Translations under genes and position numbers: made by a program
In this document: in pieces, positions 33,771 through 43,659 of the stretch
Position numbering within the stretch: position 1 is the first letter of the stretch
Layout: every line of letters begins with the position of its first letter
Notes under the pieces: model-generated
Database searches by the model: none
Told to the model about the DNA's origin: nothing
What the model saw: only the letters and a program-made list of their open reading frames with translations
From: Halocafeteria seosinensis
Taxonomy: Eukaryota > Sar > Bigyra > Bicosoecida
Length of the DNA: 64,000 nucleotides
Reading direction: 5' to 3'
Assembly (NCBI GenBank): GCA_001687465.1
Contig: LVLI01000100.1
Location: 1 to 64,000, forward strand

Positions 33771-35774
33771 TCATGATATCGCAGATAAAACCATATCCAC
33801 ATTTTTCAGTAGAGAATTCCGCGTCAACGAATTAGCGCACGACCTGGTTGCAACACTTGCTCTTGCAGAACGCATCATGGCGTCTAAGTCGCTTTGCGTG
33901 AATGATGAGGTTTTTGAGGAAGATCTAGCAACGTTCTGTCGTTGGGAGGGGCGTTGCTTCACTCGTTGTTTTCTTTTGGATGGCCTGGCGGTACGGGTAG
34001 AGCTGCGTCGCCTGGAGGTCAGATGAGCTTTAGTGCCAGTGGAGTGAAGCGAAAACTGACTCGATTGAAGGAAGCCATATCTGTTCCTAAAGCTTCGATT
34101 AAAAGCCGCAGCCAGTCGATCATCCTTTGATCGAAACTTCCGTTTCTTTGGTTCCTCACTGGGGGAGTCGCAACCTTGTATTGGCGCGCGGCGATATGCA
34201 TTTGCCAACTCATTCACGGTGGTGCTTGGAACGTCTTTCTCGTAGACCACGGAGCGAGGATTGGGTATGACAACTCCACTAGTGTATTCATTACTGTTAG
34301 GCTGCTTTTCCCCTTGATGAGAGTCATCGGCTGAAGAGTTCCAGATAGTGTCGAGAAACATCCCCATACGCTCACGACCTCGGGGTGGTGGCGGAGCGCT
34401 GAAAGATCTTCCAAATGCGTGCCGTCTATCCGCTTTGAACGTGCGTTTTGGAGCAGTCACGCTTCTGGGTCTCGACAGTCGTACACTGTTGTATTTTTGT
34501 CGACGCGAGAGAGTACGTGAAAGTCTCCTATTAACGTTTTGCAACCGAGAACTGATGGATTCTGCTAGCCTTCTATCCACTCCCTCTTCCGCGTGTCTTG
34601 CTTCTTCATCTCGTAAACGCTTGAGTGCATCTAGCGTCGTCGGTATCCGTAGTCCTAGTAGATCTTTCTTTAAATCGTTCACAGATGTCAAAAGGCTTTC
34701 TACTTCACTGCTTGCCGCAGACCCAGCCTTCGAATCGTAAGAGCCTCTGCTTTTCCCGGAACCACTACGTCTTCCCTCACGCCTCTGATTCGTCACTGTG
34801 GAATCGAGGACATCAGTTCCGGACGCTGAAAACGGCTGCGTTCTCGAAGTACCCAGGAGAGGTTCATTATTCGTATCTGAATAAGTCGTCGTCGCTATGG
34901 TATCTCTGCTCCTTTGCGTTCCCACTGTAGAGTTTAAACTAGACGAAGAGGTGCTTATTCCTCGACTCTTCCTTCCTTTGCGTGAACTGTCCTTAACCCT
35001 CCCCAACGATAAAGCATACTCTTCATGCTTTTCTATTTCTTCTGCAATGCTGTTTTCCTGCTCGAGCGCTTTTCGGATAGCCTCTTGAGCCTGTGAAAAA
35101 TCCGGTTTTGATTGGGCCGGTTTCAATGAGGACCACATATAATTTGACGATTGCTCTCTTTCGTTTAAGTCGTGGGAGGACGTAGAAAACCGAACCAATT
35201 CTGTTGAGTTCCTTGATACACTGGAATCTGTCGTTGATGCCGAAACACTTGTCTCCGGAAGGGAACAGTTTCTTCTTCCAGACTTTGATAGTTGCACGCT
35301 GGAACTCTGGGCTGGGTAGGACTCGTGCGTCGCTGCTGGAGTAAACGAAATGCTACTGTCATTTGCCAGTGCAGCTTGTGCAGGACGACGCTGAGTCGTT
35401 GCGACATCTTCGCGGTGACTTTGCTCCGTTTCCGTCTCTGACGCTACGGCAGAGGCGTACGAAGTCTGTGTTGAGGAATTAGTGTCACTATGCTTGTGCT
35501 GCAGCCAGTATCCCAGCTTGGGATCATACGTCTTGCCTTGAATAGCAGGGGGTAATTCGTACTGCGGATCCTGTAGCATCCTCTGTCGTTGCTCCTCCTT
35601 CTCTTCATACTCTTTGACAGCAGCCTTGTAGGCGTCGACATTGCTACGGGTTCGATTTATCAACGCCTGTGTAGTGGAGGAAAACCATAAACCAGGCTGA
35701 TATAAATGCGAGCCTTCCATGGCTGCGACGTGCGAACGCGCGTCTTTTTCGTGGAGGTCACTCTCAGCACTCAT
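33771..35774 (-). CDS. Unrecognised intronless Ser/Arg-rich protein
   Basis: Single exon, 667 residues, ATG at 35774. I do not recognise it. The first 90 residues look structured and conserved-like (QPGLWFSSTTQALINRTRSN, then helical VDAYKAAVKEYEEKEEQRQR, then GKTYDPKLGYWLQHKHSD). Most of the rest is Ser-rich with clusters of basic residues (RRLSRTLSRRQKYNSVRLSR, SRRRSSTRTARPSKRKQR). A short helix near residue 235 (SQAQEAIRKALEQENSIAEE) and a C-terminal stretch (SLLKNVDMVLSAIS) break the pattern. It has no signal peptide or membrane segment. Composition suggests a disordered, possibly phosphorylated cytoskeletal or nuclear protein, which is a guess. It ends 104 bp from the 3' end of ISY1. Confidence 0.7.
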   Translation of the reverse strand: MSAESDLHEKDARSHVAAMEGSHLYQPGLWFSSTTQALINRTRSNVDAYKAAVKEYEEKEEQRQRMLQDPQYELPPAIQGKTYDPKLGYWLQHKHSDTNSSTQTSYASAVASETETEQSHREDVATTQRRPAQAALANDSSISFTPAATHESYPAQSSSVQLSKSGRRNCSLPETSVSASTTDSSVSRNSTELVRFSTSSHDLNEREQSSNYMWSSLKPAQSKPDFSQAQEAIRKALEQENSIAEEIEKHEEYALSLGRVKDSSRKGRKSRGISTSSSSLNSTVGTQRSRDTIATTTYSDTNNEPLLGTSRTQPFSASGTDVLDSTVTNQRREGRRSGSGKSRGSYDSKAGSAASSEVESLLTSVNDLKKDLLGLRIPTTLDALKRLRDEEARHAEEGVDRRLAESISSRLQNVNRRLSRTLSRRQKYNSVRLSRPRSVTAPKRTFKADRRHAFGRSFSAPPPPRGRERMGMFLDTIWNSSADDSHQGEKQPNSNEYTSGVVIPNPRSVVYEKDVPSTTVNELANAYRRAPIQGCDSPSEEPKKRKFRSKDDRLAAAFNRSFRNRYGFLQSSQFSLHSTGTKAHLTSRRRSSTRTARPSKRKQRVKQRPSQRQNVARSSSKTSSFTQSDLDAMMRSARASVATRSCANSLTRNSLLKNVDMVLSAIS

Positions 35775-36434
35775 TTTCTGTCGTTACACACCCATGATAT
35801 ACGATACAACAGGATGGAGTCAAATGGAGTACATGATGTATCAATATGCACCAAAGCAACCGCATTCAACAGCTATACGAACTTGGGTCAATCTCGTTAA
35901 CGGTGTTACCAACAAATGATTGCTGCCTTCGGTTGTCCACAACTAGCCTACAAGTTGTAGCCGAGAAAAAACTCAAAGCCCCATGGGCCAGGAGGACATG
36001 CGCTGTAACAATAACATCAACACGTATTTGCCAATCAATAGGTGGAGGGAGAGTTTAGGACGCTTACCCGAGGGACGCAAATGTACCAAGTACCCACTTA
36101 GTGCACACGGCGATACCATGGAATTGCTGCGGCTGTAGAGCTCTCTACCGCATTCCTCATTCCTGGTTGTCTGGTTGTGATTGTGCGATAGCGAGGACAG
36201 TCTTAAGACTGTTTGACAGACTCGCAAACGAGGCTGGCTTCGCGCGACGCCCGTGACACGTGTTTCTTTCTCGACGTCTGAGTAACGGTGACACCGTAGG
36301 AGCAATACCAATACACACGCGACACTGTGTCCGTCTACCCACACAGAAAAGTAGATGTGTATTGTAGCTATCAAGCTTATCCTACCGGAAGAGTTGTAAG
36401 CAGTATCCGGCCGCGCATTTAGTGCGAGACAACA
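35775..36434. other. Divergent intergenic region
   Basis: 660 bp between the Ser/Arg-rich gene (-) and the GCC-repeat gene (+), so it holds both promoters. No other feature is recognised. Confidence 0.5.
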
Positions 36435-39400
36435 ATGCATCGGGATGTTACCAGAGTTTTTCTCTCTGCAGCTGTCCCCCCTGTGCTCTCTCTGGGGCTG
36501 TTCGGCGTTCAGAGTGGTATTGCTTCAGGACAAATTCCATTCACGTAAGGGCATAAACAAACATACACCTGCCCCATAAACGCACTGTGGTGTGACAGTT
36601 CGGCAATGGTACTGACACTTTTGTTGTTCCAGTAAAAATGTACGGTTCGCAGACGCTTCTGGTACTTGCCACTCCTTCGACTTCGAACGCAACGGACGGG
36701 GTCCTCCTGCAGAAGGAGAACAGTTCACATACTGTGAAGGAGATGTAGCAGAGGAGGTACAATGTGATTCTGCAGTTAACAAGTAGGCTGTTTTTCGACG
36801 CTTCCCTTGCAACATGCTACTTAAGCAACTGTTCATTTAGCAGTCACACGCAGGTTATTAGCGGAGGAACATGGACTTGTGTAGAGTTCACCTGGAAGGA
36901 AACAATGAAACGCACTTTGTTCAGCAGCGACGGCTCAGCGGGAGCATTAGCAAGTGTTCCCAGAGCACATTATAAGTTTACTGAAGGGTACGCAGCAGCT
37001 CCAAGTAATGATGAGGAAATGTTATTTTCCATTGGGAGCCTCGGTGGACCTGGCAGCTACACTATTCGTCTTGATTATAGAGTTTTCGTGAACGTGAAAG
37101 ATTCAGCAGAATCCGGAGAAACAGAGCTGCACATCCGGGAGAAACTAAAGGGAGCGGACTCAAGGTCTGGAGACTCAATAAATTTCGCCTCTACTATTCA
37201 TGGTAAGGAAAACAAGGAGGGAATAAAGGATAAAACCATAACACTTGAAGATGGTGATGACGGGATAGTCGCTTGGTGTGGCACTGACAACGGCAACCCT
37301 GGGGATGCAACATGCGAATTGGACGCAAGTATAATTGAATGCGGGGACCAAGGCACTCCTGTTAATACCCACCAAATAAGCGGTAAGCATTCTCTACAAC
37401 ATTTGCAATACAGTCCTATTACGTGGAGTATATTTCCGGTGCAGTCGGAGCATGTCGCCAATGCGGTCGTGGAGCAGTTCCCAATGACGAAGAAACTGGT
37501 TGTGATGACTGCCCTTCTCATAAATACGCAACATTCACTGATACAGAGTGCCAAGACTGTGGAGATGGAAAAGTTCCAAACAATAAACAAAACGATTGCA
37601 AAGAGTGTCCCGCTCATAAATACGCGACTTCCATGGATTCGGAGTGCCAAGAGTGCGGAGACGGGAAGGTTCCAAACACTAAACAAAACGATTGCAACGA
37701 GTGTCCCGCTCATAAATACGCGACTTCCATGGATTCGGAGTGCCAAGAGTGCGGAGACGGGAAGGTTCCAAACACTAAACAAAACGATTGCAAAGAGTGT
37801 CCTACTCATAAGTATGCAACATTCATGGACTCGCAGTGCCAAGACTGTGGAGATGGAAAAGTGCCAAACACTAAACAAAACGATTGCAAAGAATGTCCCA
37901 CTCATAAGTATGCAACATTCATGGACTCGGAGTGCCAAGAGTGCGGAGACGGGAAAGTTCCAAACACTAAACAAAACGATTGCAAAGAGTGTCCCGCTCA
38001 TAAATACGCGACTTCCATGGATTCGGGGTGCCAAGAGTGCGGAGACGGGAAAGTGCCAAACACTAAACAAAACGATTGCAAAGAGTGTCCTACTCATAAG
38101 TATGCAACATTCATGGACCCGGAGTGCCAAGAGTGCGGAGACGGGAAAGTTCCAAACACTAAACAAAACGATTGCAACGAGTGTCCCACTCATAAGTATG
38201 CAACATTCATGGACTCGGAGTGCCAAGAGTGCGGAGATGGGAAAGTTCCAAACAATAAACAAAACGATTGCAAAGAGTGTCCCGCTCATAAATACGCGAC
38301 TTCCATGGATTCGGGGTGCCAAGAGTGCGGAGACGGGAAAGTGCCAAACACTAAACAAAACGATTGCAACGAGTGTCCCACTCATAAGTATGCAACATTC
38401 ATGGACTCGGAGTGCCAAGAGTGCGGAGACGGGAAAGTGCCAAACACTAAACAAAACGATTGCAAAGAGTGTCTCACTCATAAATACGCGACTTCCATGG
38501 ATTCGGAGTGCCAAGAGTGCGGAGACGGGAAAGTTCCAAACACTAAACAAAACGATTGCAACGAGTGTCCTACTCATAAGTATGCAACATTCATAGACTC
38601 GGAGTGCCAAGAGTGCGGAGACGGGAAAGTTCCAAACACTAAACAAAACGATTGCAACGAGTGTCCCACTCATAAGTATGCAACATTCATGGACTCGGAG
38701 TGCCAAGACTGTGGAGATGGAAAAGTGCCAAACACTAAACGAAACGATTGCAAAGAGTGTCCCGCTCATAAATACGCGACTTCCATGGATTCGGGGTGCC
38801 AAGAGTGCGAAGACGGGAAAGTGCCAAACACTAAACAAAACGGTTGTAGCGAGTGCCCACTCCACAAATACGCGACGTTGACGGATTGGGAGTGCCAAAA
38901 CTGTGGAGAAGGTAAAGTTCCGAAGGATTCCCGGGGTGGATGCACGGATTGCTTTGCATATCAATACGCAACTATTGAGGATTGGAAGTGCAAAAATTGT
39001 GGCGCTGGCCGAATACCGACAGATACCAACGGTGGGTGCCGAACCTGCGCGTCGTATGAAGTTGCTACCACAGCCGATGTCCGTTGTCATATTTGTGGAC
39101 TAGGTGCAGTACCTGATGCATACCAAAACCGATGTTTGCCATGTCTAGAGTACCAAGTTTCTGCAGCGAACTCTAGTAGATGCTACTCGTGCGGCCGAGG
39201 GAGGGTGCCCGATTTGCCGGCGGGAAGATGTATACAATGCAGCGAATATGAAGTCTCGAATGAAACTTCCCCAGCTTGCTCACTCTGTTTACAGGGAGAA
39301 GTACCAACTACTTCGCATGATTCTTGCAGACCGTGTGAAACAAACGAAGTTGCCAGTATAACAGATATACGTTGTAAAGCTTGCCGACCAGGGACGATCC

Positions 39401-39808
39401 CAAATGCGAACCATTCCGCATGTGTGAGTTGCCCCAGAGGGCAGTTTCAAAATGAGACAGGGGCAATGTTTTGCTATGACTGTCCTTCCGGACAGTTTAG
39501 CCCGTCAGAAGGTAAGGACTCCAAGAACTTACGTTTTGACATATCAGTTTTCTGCAGTTCGTATTAATCTTTCCGCAGGCGCGACAAACTGTACCCTGTG
39601 TCCCGCGGGGCAGTTTACAAGTGAGGCTGGAAAAGATGGCTGTCGTAAGTGTAGAAGGTTCAGATATCAGCCCTTTAAAGGGAAAACATCCTGCTTTAAA
39701 TGTGAGTCTGGAAGATATCAGCTTGAACAGGGGCGGACGACATGCTTCTCGTGGCAAGAAAGAGGGCGGTTGCCCGGCCAACGTCCTCGACGGGGTGCAC
39801 CCACGTAA
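36435..39808 (+). CDS. Secreted GCC2/GCC3-like cysteine-rich repeat protein
   Basis: Five exons: 36435-36544, 36633-36782, 36844-37382, 37445-39511 and 39579-39808. They join to 1031 residues; introns are 61-88 nt. The first exon gives a signal peptide (VFLSAAVPPVLSLGLFGVQS), so the protein is secreted. A roughly 250-residue N-terminal domain with scattered cysteines follows (GTCHSFDFERNGRG, GGTWTCVEFTWKE); I do not recognise it. The rest is a chain of about 20 cysteine-rich units of 32 residues, pattern C-P-x-H-K-Y-A-T...C-x-x-C-G-D-G-K-V-P...C. The first 14 are nearly identical and the later ones diverge. The last exon carries typical GCC2/GCC3 sequence (CTLCPAGQFTSEAGKDGCRK). No membrane anchor is visible; the end at 39808 may be shortened by an unseen intron. 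It is likely a wall or matrix protein, by inference. Confidence 0.85.
37507..38857 (+). repeat. Tandem 96-bp repeat array inside the GCC gene
   Basis: About 14 copies of a 96-bp unit (32 codons) in register with the reading frame, differing by a few bases. Two main variants recur: one encoding CPAHKYATSMDS and one encoding CPTHKYATFMDS. Five to six more units from 38858 to 39450 keep the cysteine pattern but have lost DNA identity. Because the array is long and uniform, other frames on both strands are also open through it. Confidence 0.95.
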
Positions 39809-40438
39809 TGCTTATCAACCCAGCTATACAGAACTATACTGTAACATAGAAAATGTGGCTGATAACTCGCATAACATACTGAAATAGACCTCTTATGTCG
39901 AATGACACACCACCCGCGCCTTAGTCTTTCACACTCCCAATGCATCATACACACGGCAAATAAGCATATCATTGGTAGTAAAGGTATCGCAAAGTAATGT
40001 ATTTCAATTAAATGTGTGTTGCATATCATCTTAAACCATTACTGTGACCATACAGCGATTTGTACAAGTGCCACTGGTCCAGTGGTAGGTGAAAAACCTA
40101 AGGTGATCCAATCGTCAGTCATGAGGGAAAAGGCGAAAACTTCCATATCAGAAAAAAATGTGAAATAATTTATCAGCATCTTATTGCCTACTTCCATTTT
40201 TCATGTAATGTGGATTTGGGTGTATAGGTACTTAGTGGACGTTTCAAACCTGAAACTCTTAAGCATTCCCGCTCTCTTACTACCCATTAACAGACTAAAG
40301 CGGGAACTGCAACAAAAATGGTTTCTGATACTTTGGTAGTAGATGCGCCTTGTTTGAATGAAGCATAAACGATAGTGTCCAAAGAAAGATACGATAGCAG
40401 AAACTTCCCTTCCCCGGAACTAGCGAGCTAGAAAAAAC
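39809..40438. other. Intergenic region, convergent 3' ends
   Basis: 630 bp between the GCC gene (+) and MOB (-), which converge here. No coding frame with family features is seen. Confidence 0.5.
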
Positions 40439-41507
40439 TTATGACGAGGACGCTGCTCCGGAGGCACTATTGGATTTACAGGGACCATATCCTGAACGCT
40501 CCAACATATTGTCGATCAATTCCTGCAGGGGCTCTAGTTCTTTCTTATCTACGAGCTCAAACTCCAGTACGAAGAATATAAAATGCTTGAAGCAGGTGTT
40601 CAGATGCGTATCTGCCCCAAGATTTCGGAATTCCTCATACATGTGGTAGTAAAGAAAAGCGTACACGCGAAACATCCTGGTGAACATTTTGCTGATAACG
40701 CTCTGAAAGTTCTTGGGGAAAGCAACATCTGCATCATGTACTCAAGATATTGAATCATCCCATGGTCCCGACGACAGCCATCGAAGCGATTACTCAACCA
40801 CATACCAGTAGAAGTCGGGAAAATTTCTTCATTATTAATTTGCCCTTCGATCCAAGTGAGTAGTAGGTCTACATATTCTCGAGCAGGTACCTGCAGATCA
40901 CACGGCATGTGCAATCGCGGGGACGAAGGAACACTCCGCTCAGTCAATCATTCAACGTACACGTTTAGGCTTTTTCACAGATTCTCCATCGGCCCATAAG
41001 TACTCGTATTTATCACCCGCACTCATTGTTGGGAATTTCTCGGGAGTAACAAGATCAGCTACAGTTCCGAACAACAATGAGATTTCGTTGTAGAAGTCCA
41101 CGGCTGCAGGGGGAGTCCATCCAGAATGTAATACGCTGGACAGCCCCCACCCTCTTATCTTATGAACTACATACTATGTACAGCTAGCCATTCATTCTTG
41201 TCTTCTCCCTCTGGTAAGGCCACAGCCGTGCGCATATCGCCACTGGAGGAGACAAGATTCAAGTTGGAGCGCTGGAGAAAGCGGACCGCCAAGGGTCTCC
41301 CTTACCTTCCTAGCGTGTCTCGCGCAACATTGTGGAGTTCTGATCGCTTTGATCCCTTCTTATGACCTTTCAGAGGCTTGAATGTTTTGTTCTTGTCCCT
41401 GTAGAAAGCATTAAGCCAATGGAACAAGGTGTTTTTGAACCTTCTACAGGAGAGGATACCCCACATAAACACAGTGAGCAATGCACGTACGGTCGGAGGA
41501 AGTTCAT
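40439..41507 (-). CDS. MOB1: MOB1-like kinase activator without the zinc cysteines
   Basis: Six exons: 41491-41507, 41306-41398, 41175-41242, 40961-41103, 40806-40890 and 40439-40728, joining to 231 residues. Exon 1 is only 17 nt and gives MNFLRP, then KTFKPLKGHKKG as in MOB1 (SSKTFKPKKNIPEG). The remainder follows MOB1: RTAVALPEGEDKNEWLAVHT, VDFYNEISLLFGTV, FPTMSAGDKYEYLWADGESV, YVDLLLTWIEGQ, VAFPKNFQSVISKMFTRMFR and THLNTCFKHFIFF. MOB1 binds and activates NDR/LATS kinases in mitotic exit and Hippo signalling. Human MOB1 binds zinc with C79, C84, H161 and H166. The two histidines are present (THLNT, FKHF), but both cysteines are replaced (V and F in DLVTPEKFPTM). Kinase binding is therefore inferred with some caution. 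Confidence 0.92.
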
Positions 41508-41951
41508 AGTTAGCTAATTACAGAGCATGCGAAATAGGATACGAGGGCATGGGGCCGCAAAATGCTGATAATATGCCGTAGGTAGCTTTGCCTCTGGTGT
41601 TCTTTGAAGCCAACAACACGAAATACCACACTATCCACAATGCATGCACAACTACTGGAGACTGTATTGTACACATGTACCTACATCTGCATACAATTCA
41701 ACACAAACAACACCTTCATGATACTACGTCAATTGTTGCGTGCGATGCTTTGGAACTTCACCGGTCAGAACAGATGCAGAATTTTTGTGAAAGCTGGATA
41801 GAATCTAAATGTCTCGTTTTTCAAGAAGGGTAACATTGGTGCTCGAGCGGTGAATATAGCAAGTGTTTTGCTACGGAACTACCACCCGTATTTAGCCGAA
41901 AGCAATACAAATATGTCTCTCTGTTAAATTTCTCTGACGGGTTTCTCCGCA

Positions 41952-41974
41952 GTTAGCTATCCACACACACACAC
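41952..41974. repeat. CA dinucleotide microsatellite
   Basis: A short run of alternating C and A in the MOB-giant gene interval. Confidence 0.8.
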
Positions 41975-42430
41975 ACAAATGTGACAGATAGCCCAGCTAT
42001 CCCAACGGAAGTAGGTACCTGTTGCATAGCCCTGATAGCTAGCATGCTCTCATTTTTTTGTCCAACGAGCAATACAGTTGGTAGATAGGTAGGCTGGGGA
42101 TACGGACAAGGGCGTCAGCTCGAACTCGTGCATTTCGCGACCTGAGGCTGAGGCTTCTGGGCTTTGGGCTTGTGGAGAATCACGCATAATTCGGAGGTCA
42201 AAGCGTAGGGAGGCTTAGAACATAGCAATAGTAAGGACACTGTTGAAAGCGCTTGAACTACACACACACTACTACACCCCTTTCCCTGCGCATACCATCC
42301 TAACTAACGTAGGCCTTGAGCCTATCTTTGACAATTTACTGCAAACAATCCGTCTGGGATCACATTCCGTGTGGGCAATACCTCAACTGCCTCGATCGCT
42401 TCCACTACTTCTGGGGTTATGTACAAGCCT

Positions 42431-42479
42431 TTCCAAAGCTCCCTTGTAGTACAAGGGAGCTTACAAGGGAGCTTTGGAA
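42431..42479. repeat. Perfect 18-bp inverted repeat with 13-bp spacer
   Basis: Left arm TTCCAAAGCTCCCTTGTA (42431-42448) is the exact reverse complement of the right arm at 42462-42479. The 13-bp spacer (GTACAAGGGAGCT) repeats the right-arm core, so it can pair with the left arm too, giving two alternative hairpins. Confidence 0.9.
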
Positions 42480-42560
42480 TGGAGCCTGACGGTCCTGACC
42501 GGCAAGTCACATAGATTGCTGGATTTGAAAAAGTGGTTTCGTCAGTTGCATCACTCTAGG

Positions 42561-42915
42561 AATGTAAATAATAATCCAAGTTGTAAGATCCTCAGTATAA
42601 GGAAGAGCTAAGAATTATATCCAGGTTGTGAACCGAATGTTAGGAAAAGTCCAGGTCCTCCAGAGGCTCTAGGATTTTGCTGTGTGGGAATGGCAGCGTA
42701 GTAGAATATTGTAAGGATCGACAAATTCGGAATGTGAATAATAATCCAAGTTGTAAGATCCTCAGTATAGGGAAGAGCTAAGAACTGTATCCAGGTTGTG
42801 AACCGAATGTTAGGAAAAATCCAGTTCCTCCAGAGGCTCCAGGATTTTGCTGTGTGGGAATGGCGCATCGACATACCGATCTGTAATAGAATACTGTAAG
42901 GATCGACGAATTCGG
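42561..42915 (+). repeat. Direct tandem duplication of about 170 bp
   Basis: Copy 1 spans 42561-42730 and copy 2 spans 42731-42915. Both begin AATGT(A/G)AATAATAATCCAAG and end GATCGAC(A/G)AATTCGG. They are highly similar, with scattered substitutions and about 15 extra bases in copy 2 (near 42866). No coding signal is seen. Confidence 0.9.
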
Positions 42916-43659
42916 GAGCGCTTCATTGCAGAATATGGAAGTTCATACGGGGAGATACGTACTGGGGCAGGAATCGCGCGGGCAGTCAGTGGCCAGTACA
43001 GTTTGATTCGGGGGTTCTGTGGGCACAACACACTGATGGTACTGCAAGCACATACTAGATCATGTAATTTACCACTGCGAAGGATAGCTTAATGATTTAT
43101 GATTTGCCAGCGGTGCGAGATCAAACCACGATTAGCGTCATCTCCCGAACCCGAGTACTGTCAGGGCCCCAGAGACAGACTCAGGGGTTCTTCCCCATCG
43201 GGGAGTCCGCTCGATCCCGGCGACCCTTCCATGGAGTCGCATGTTCTGTCCCGTGCATAATCTTCTGTCTTTTCACTACCTTGAGGGGTTTTGTCGGATC
43301 TGTAGCCATACTGTGAGATATCTGCTTCGTTTTGAGGATACTCTCGTTGATTTAGAATCCTCCAACAGTGCTCCCAAGCGACTGGGTTTTCTTCTGTGTT
43401 GTGCAACGCTCTCTCGAAGTCGCTGGCTTGGAAACGCCGAGAGACGACGTTTTCCGACCATCTGTGGCTACCAGCAGGGAATTTTAGGTATGAATGCCAA
43501 TCGCTGCATTTTGTTGCTACTCACTCGATATCATCCTGTCTAAATTTTTTCCTCCAGCCGGGGTTGGAAGCTGCGTTTTCTTGGCCAGCGAGAGCGCCTG
43601 AACTCCCCATCTTCGACAAACTCAGGATATTTACACAACCGGCTCTTTCATACCCGACA

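Larger units (their letters stand above)
41508..43659. other. 2.1-kb intergenic region with several small repeats
   Basis: This separates divergent MOB (-) and the giant gene (+). It contains a CA microsatellite, an 18-bp-arm inverted repeat and a 170-bp tandem duplication, listed separately. Short open frames are present but none shows family features or convincing splice sites. Confidence 0.6.

Noticed and set aside
36764-38596. Second long plus-strand open frame through the 96-bp repeats, and a 630-residue minus-strand frame (37198-39090)
   Set aside because: They are by-products of a uniform tandem repeat whose length is divisible by three. Only the cysteine-patterned frame splices to the signal peptide exon and to GCC2/GCC3 sequence.
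37507-38857. CRISPR-like or satellite array
   Set aside because: The repeats are contiguous, coding and in frame, with no spacers.
41272-41306. A 34-nt intron in MOB ending at CTCCAG
   Set aside because: A 63-nt intron using the next acceptor (41243-41305) restores MOB1 sequence (LGSGDMRTAV) and fits the genome's intron lengths.
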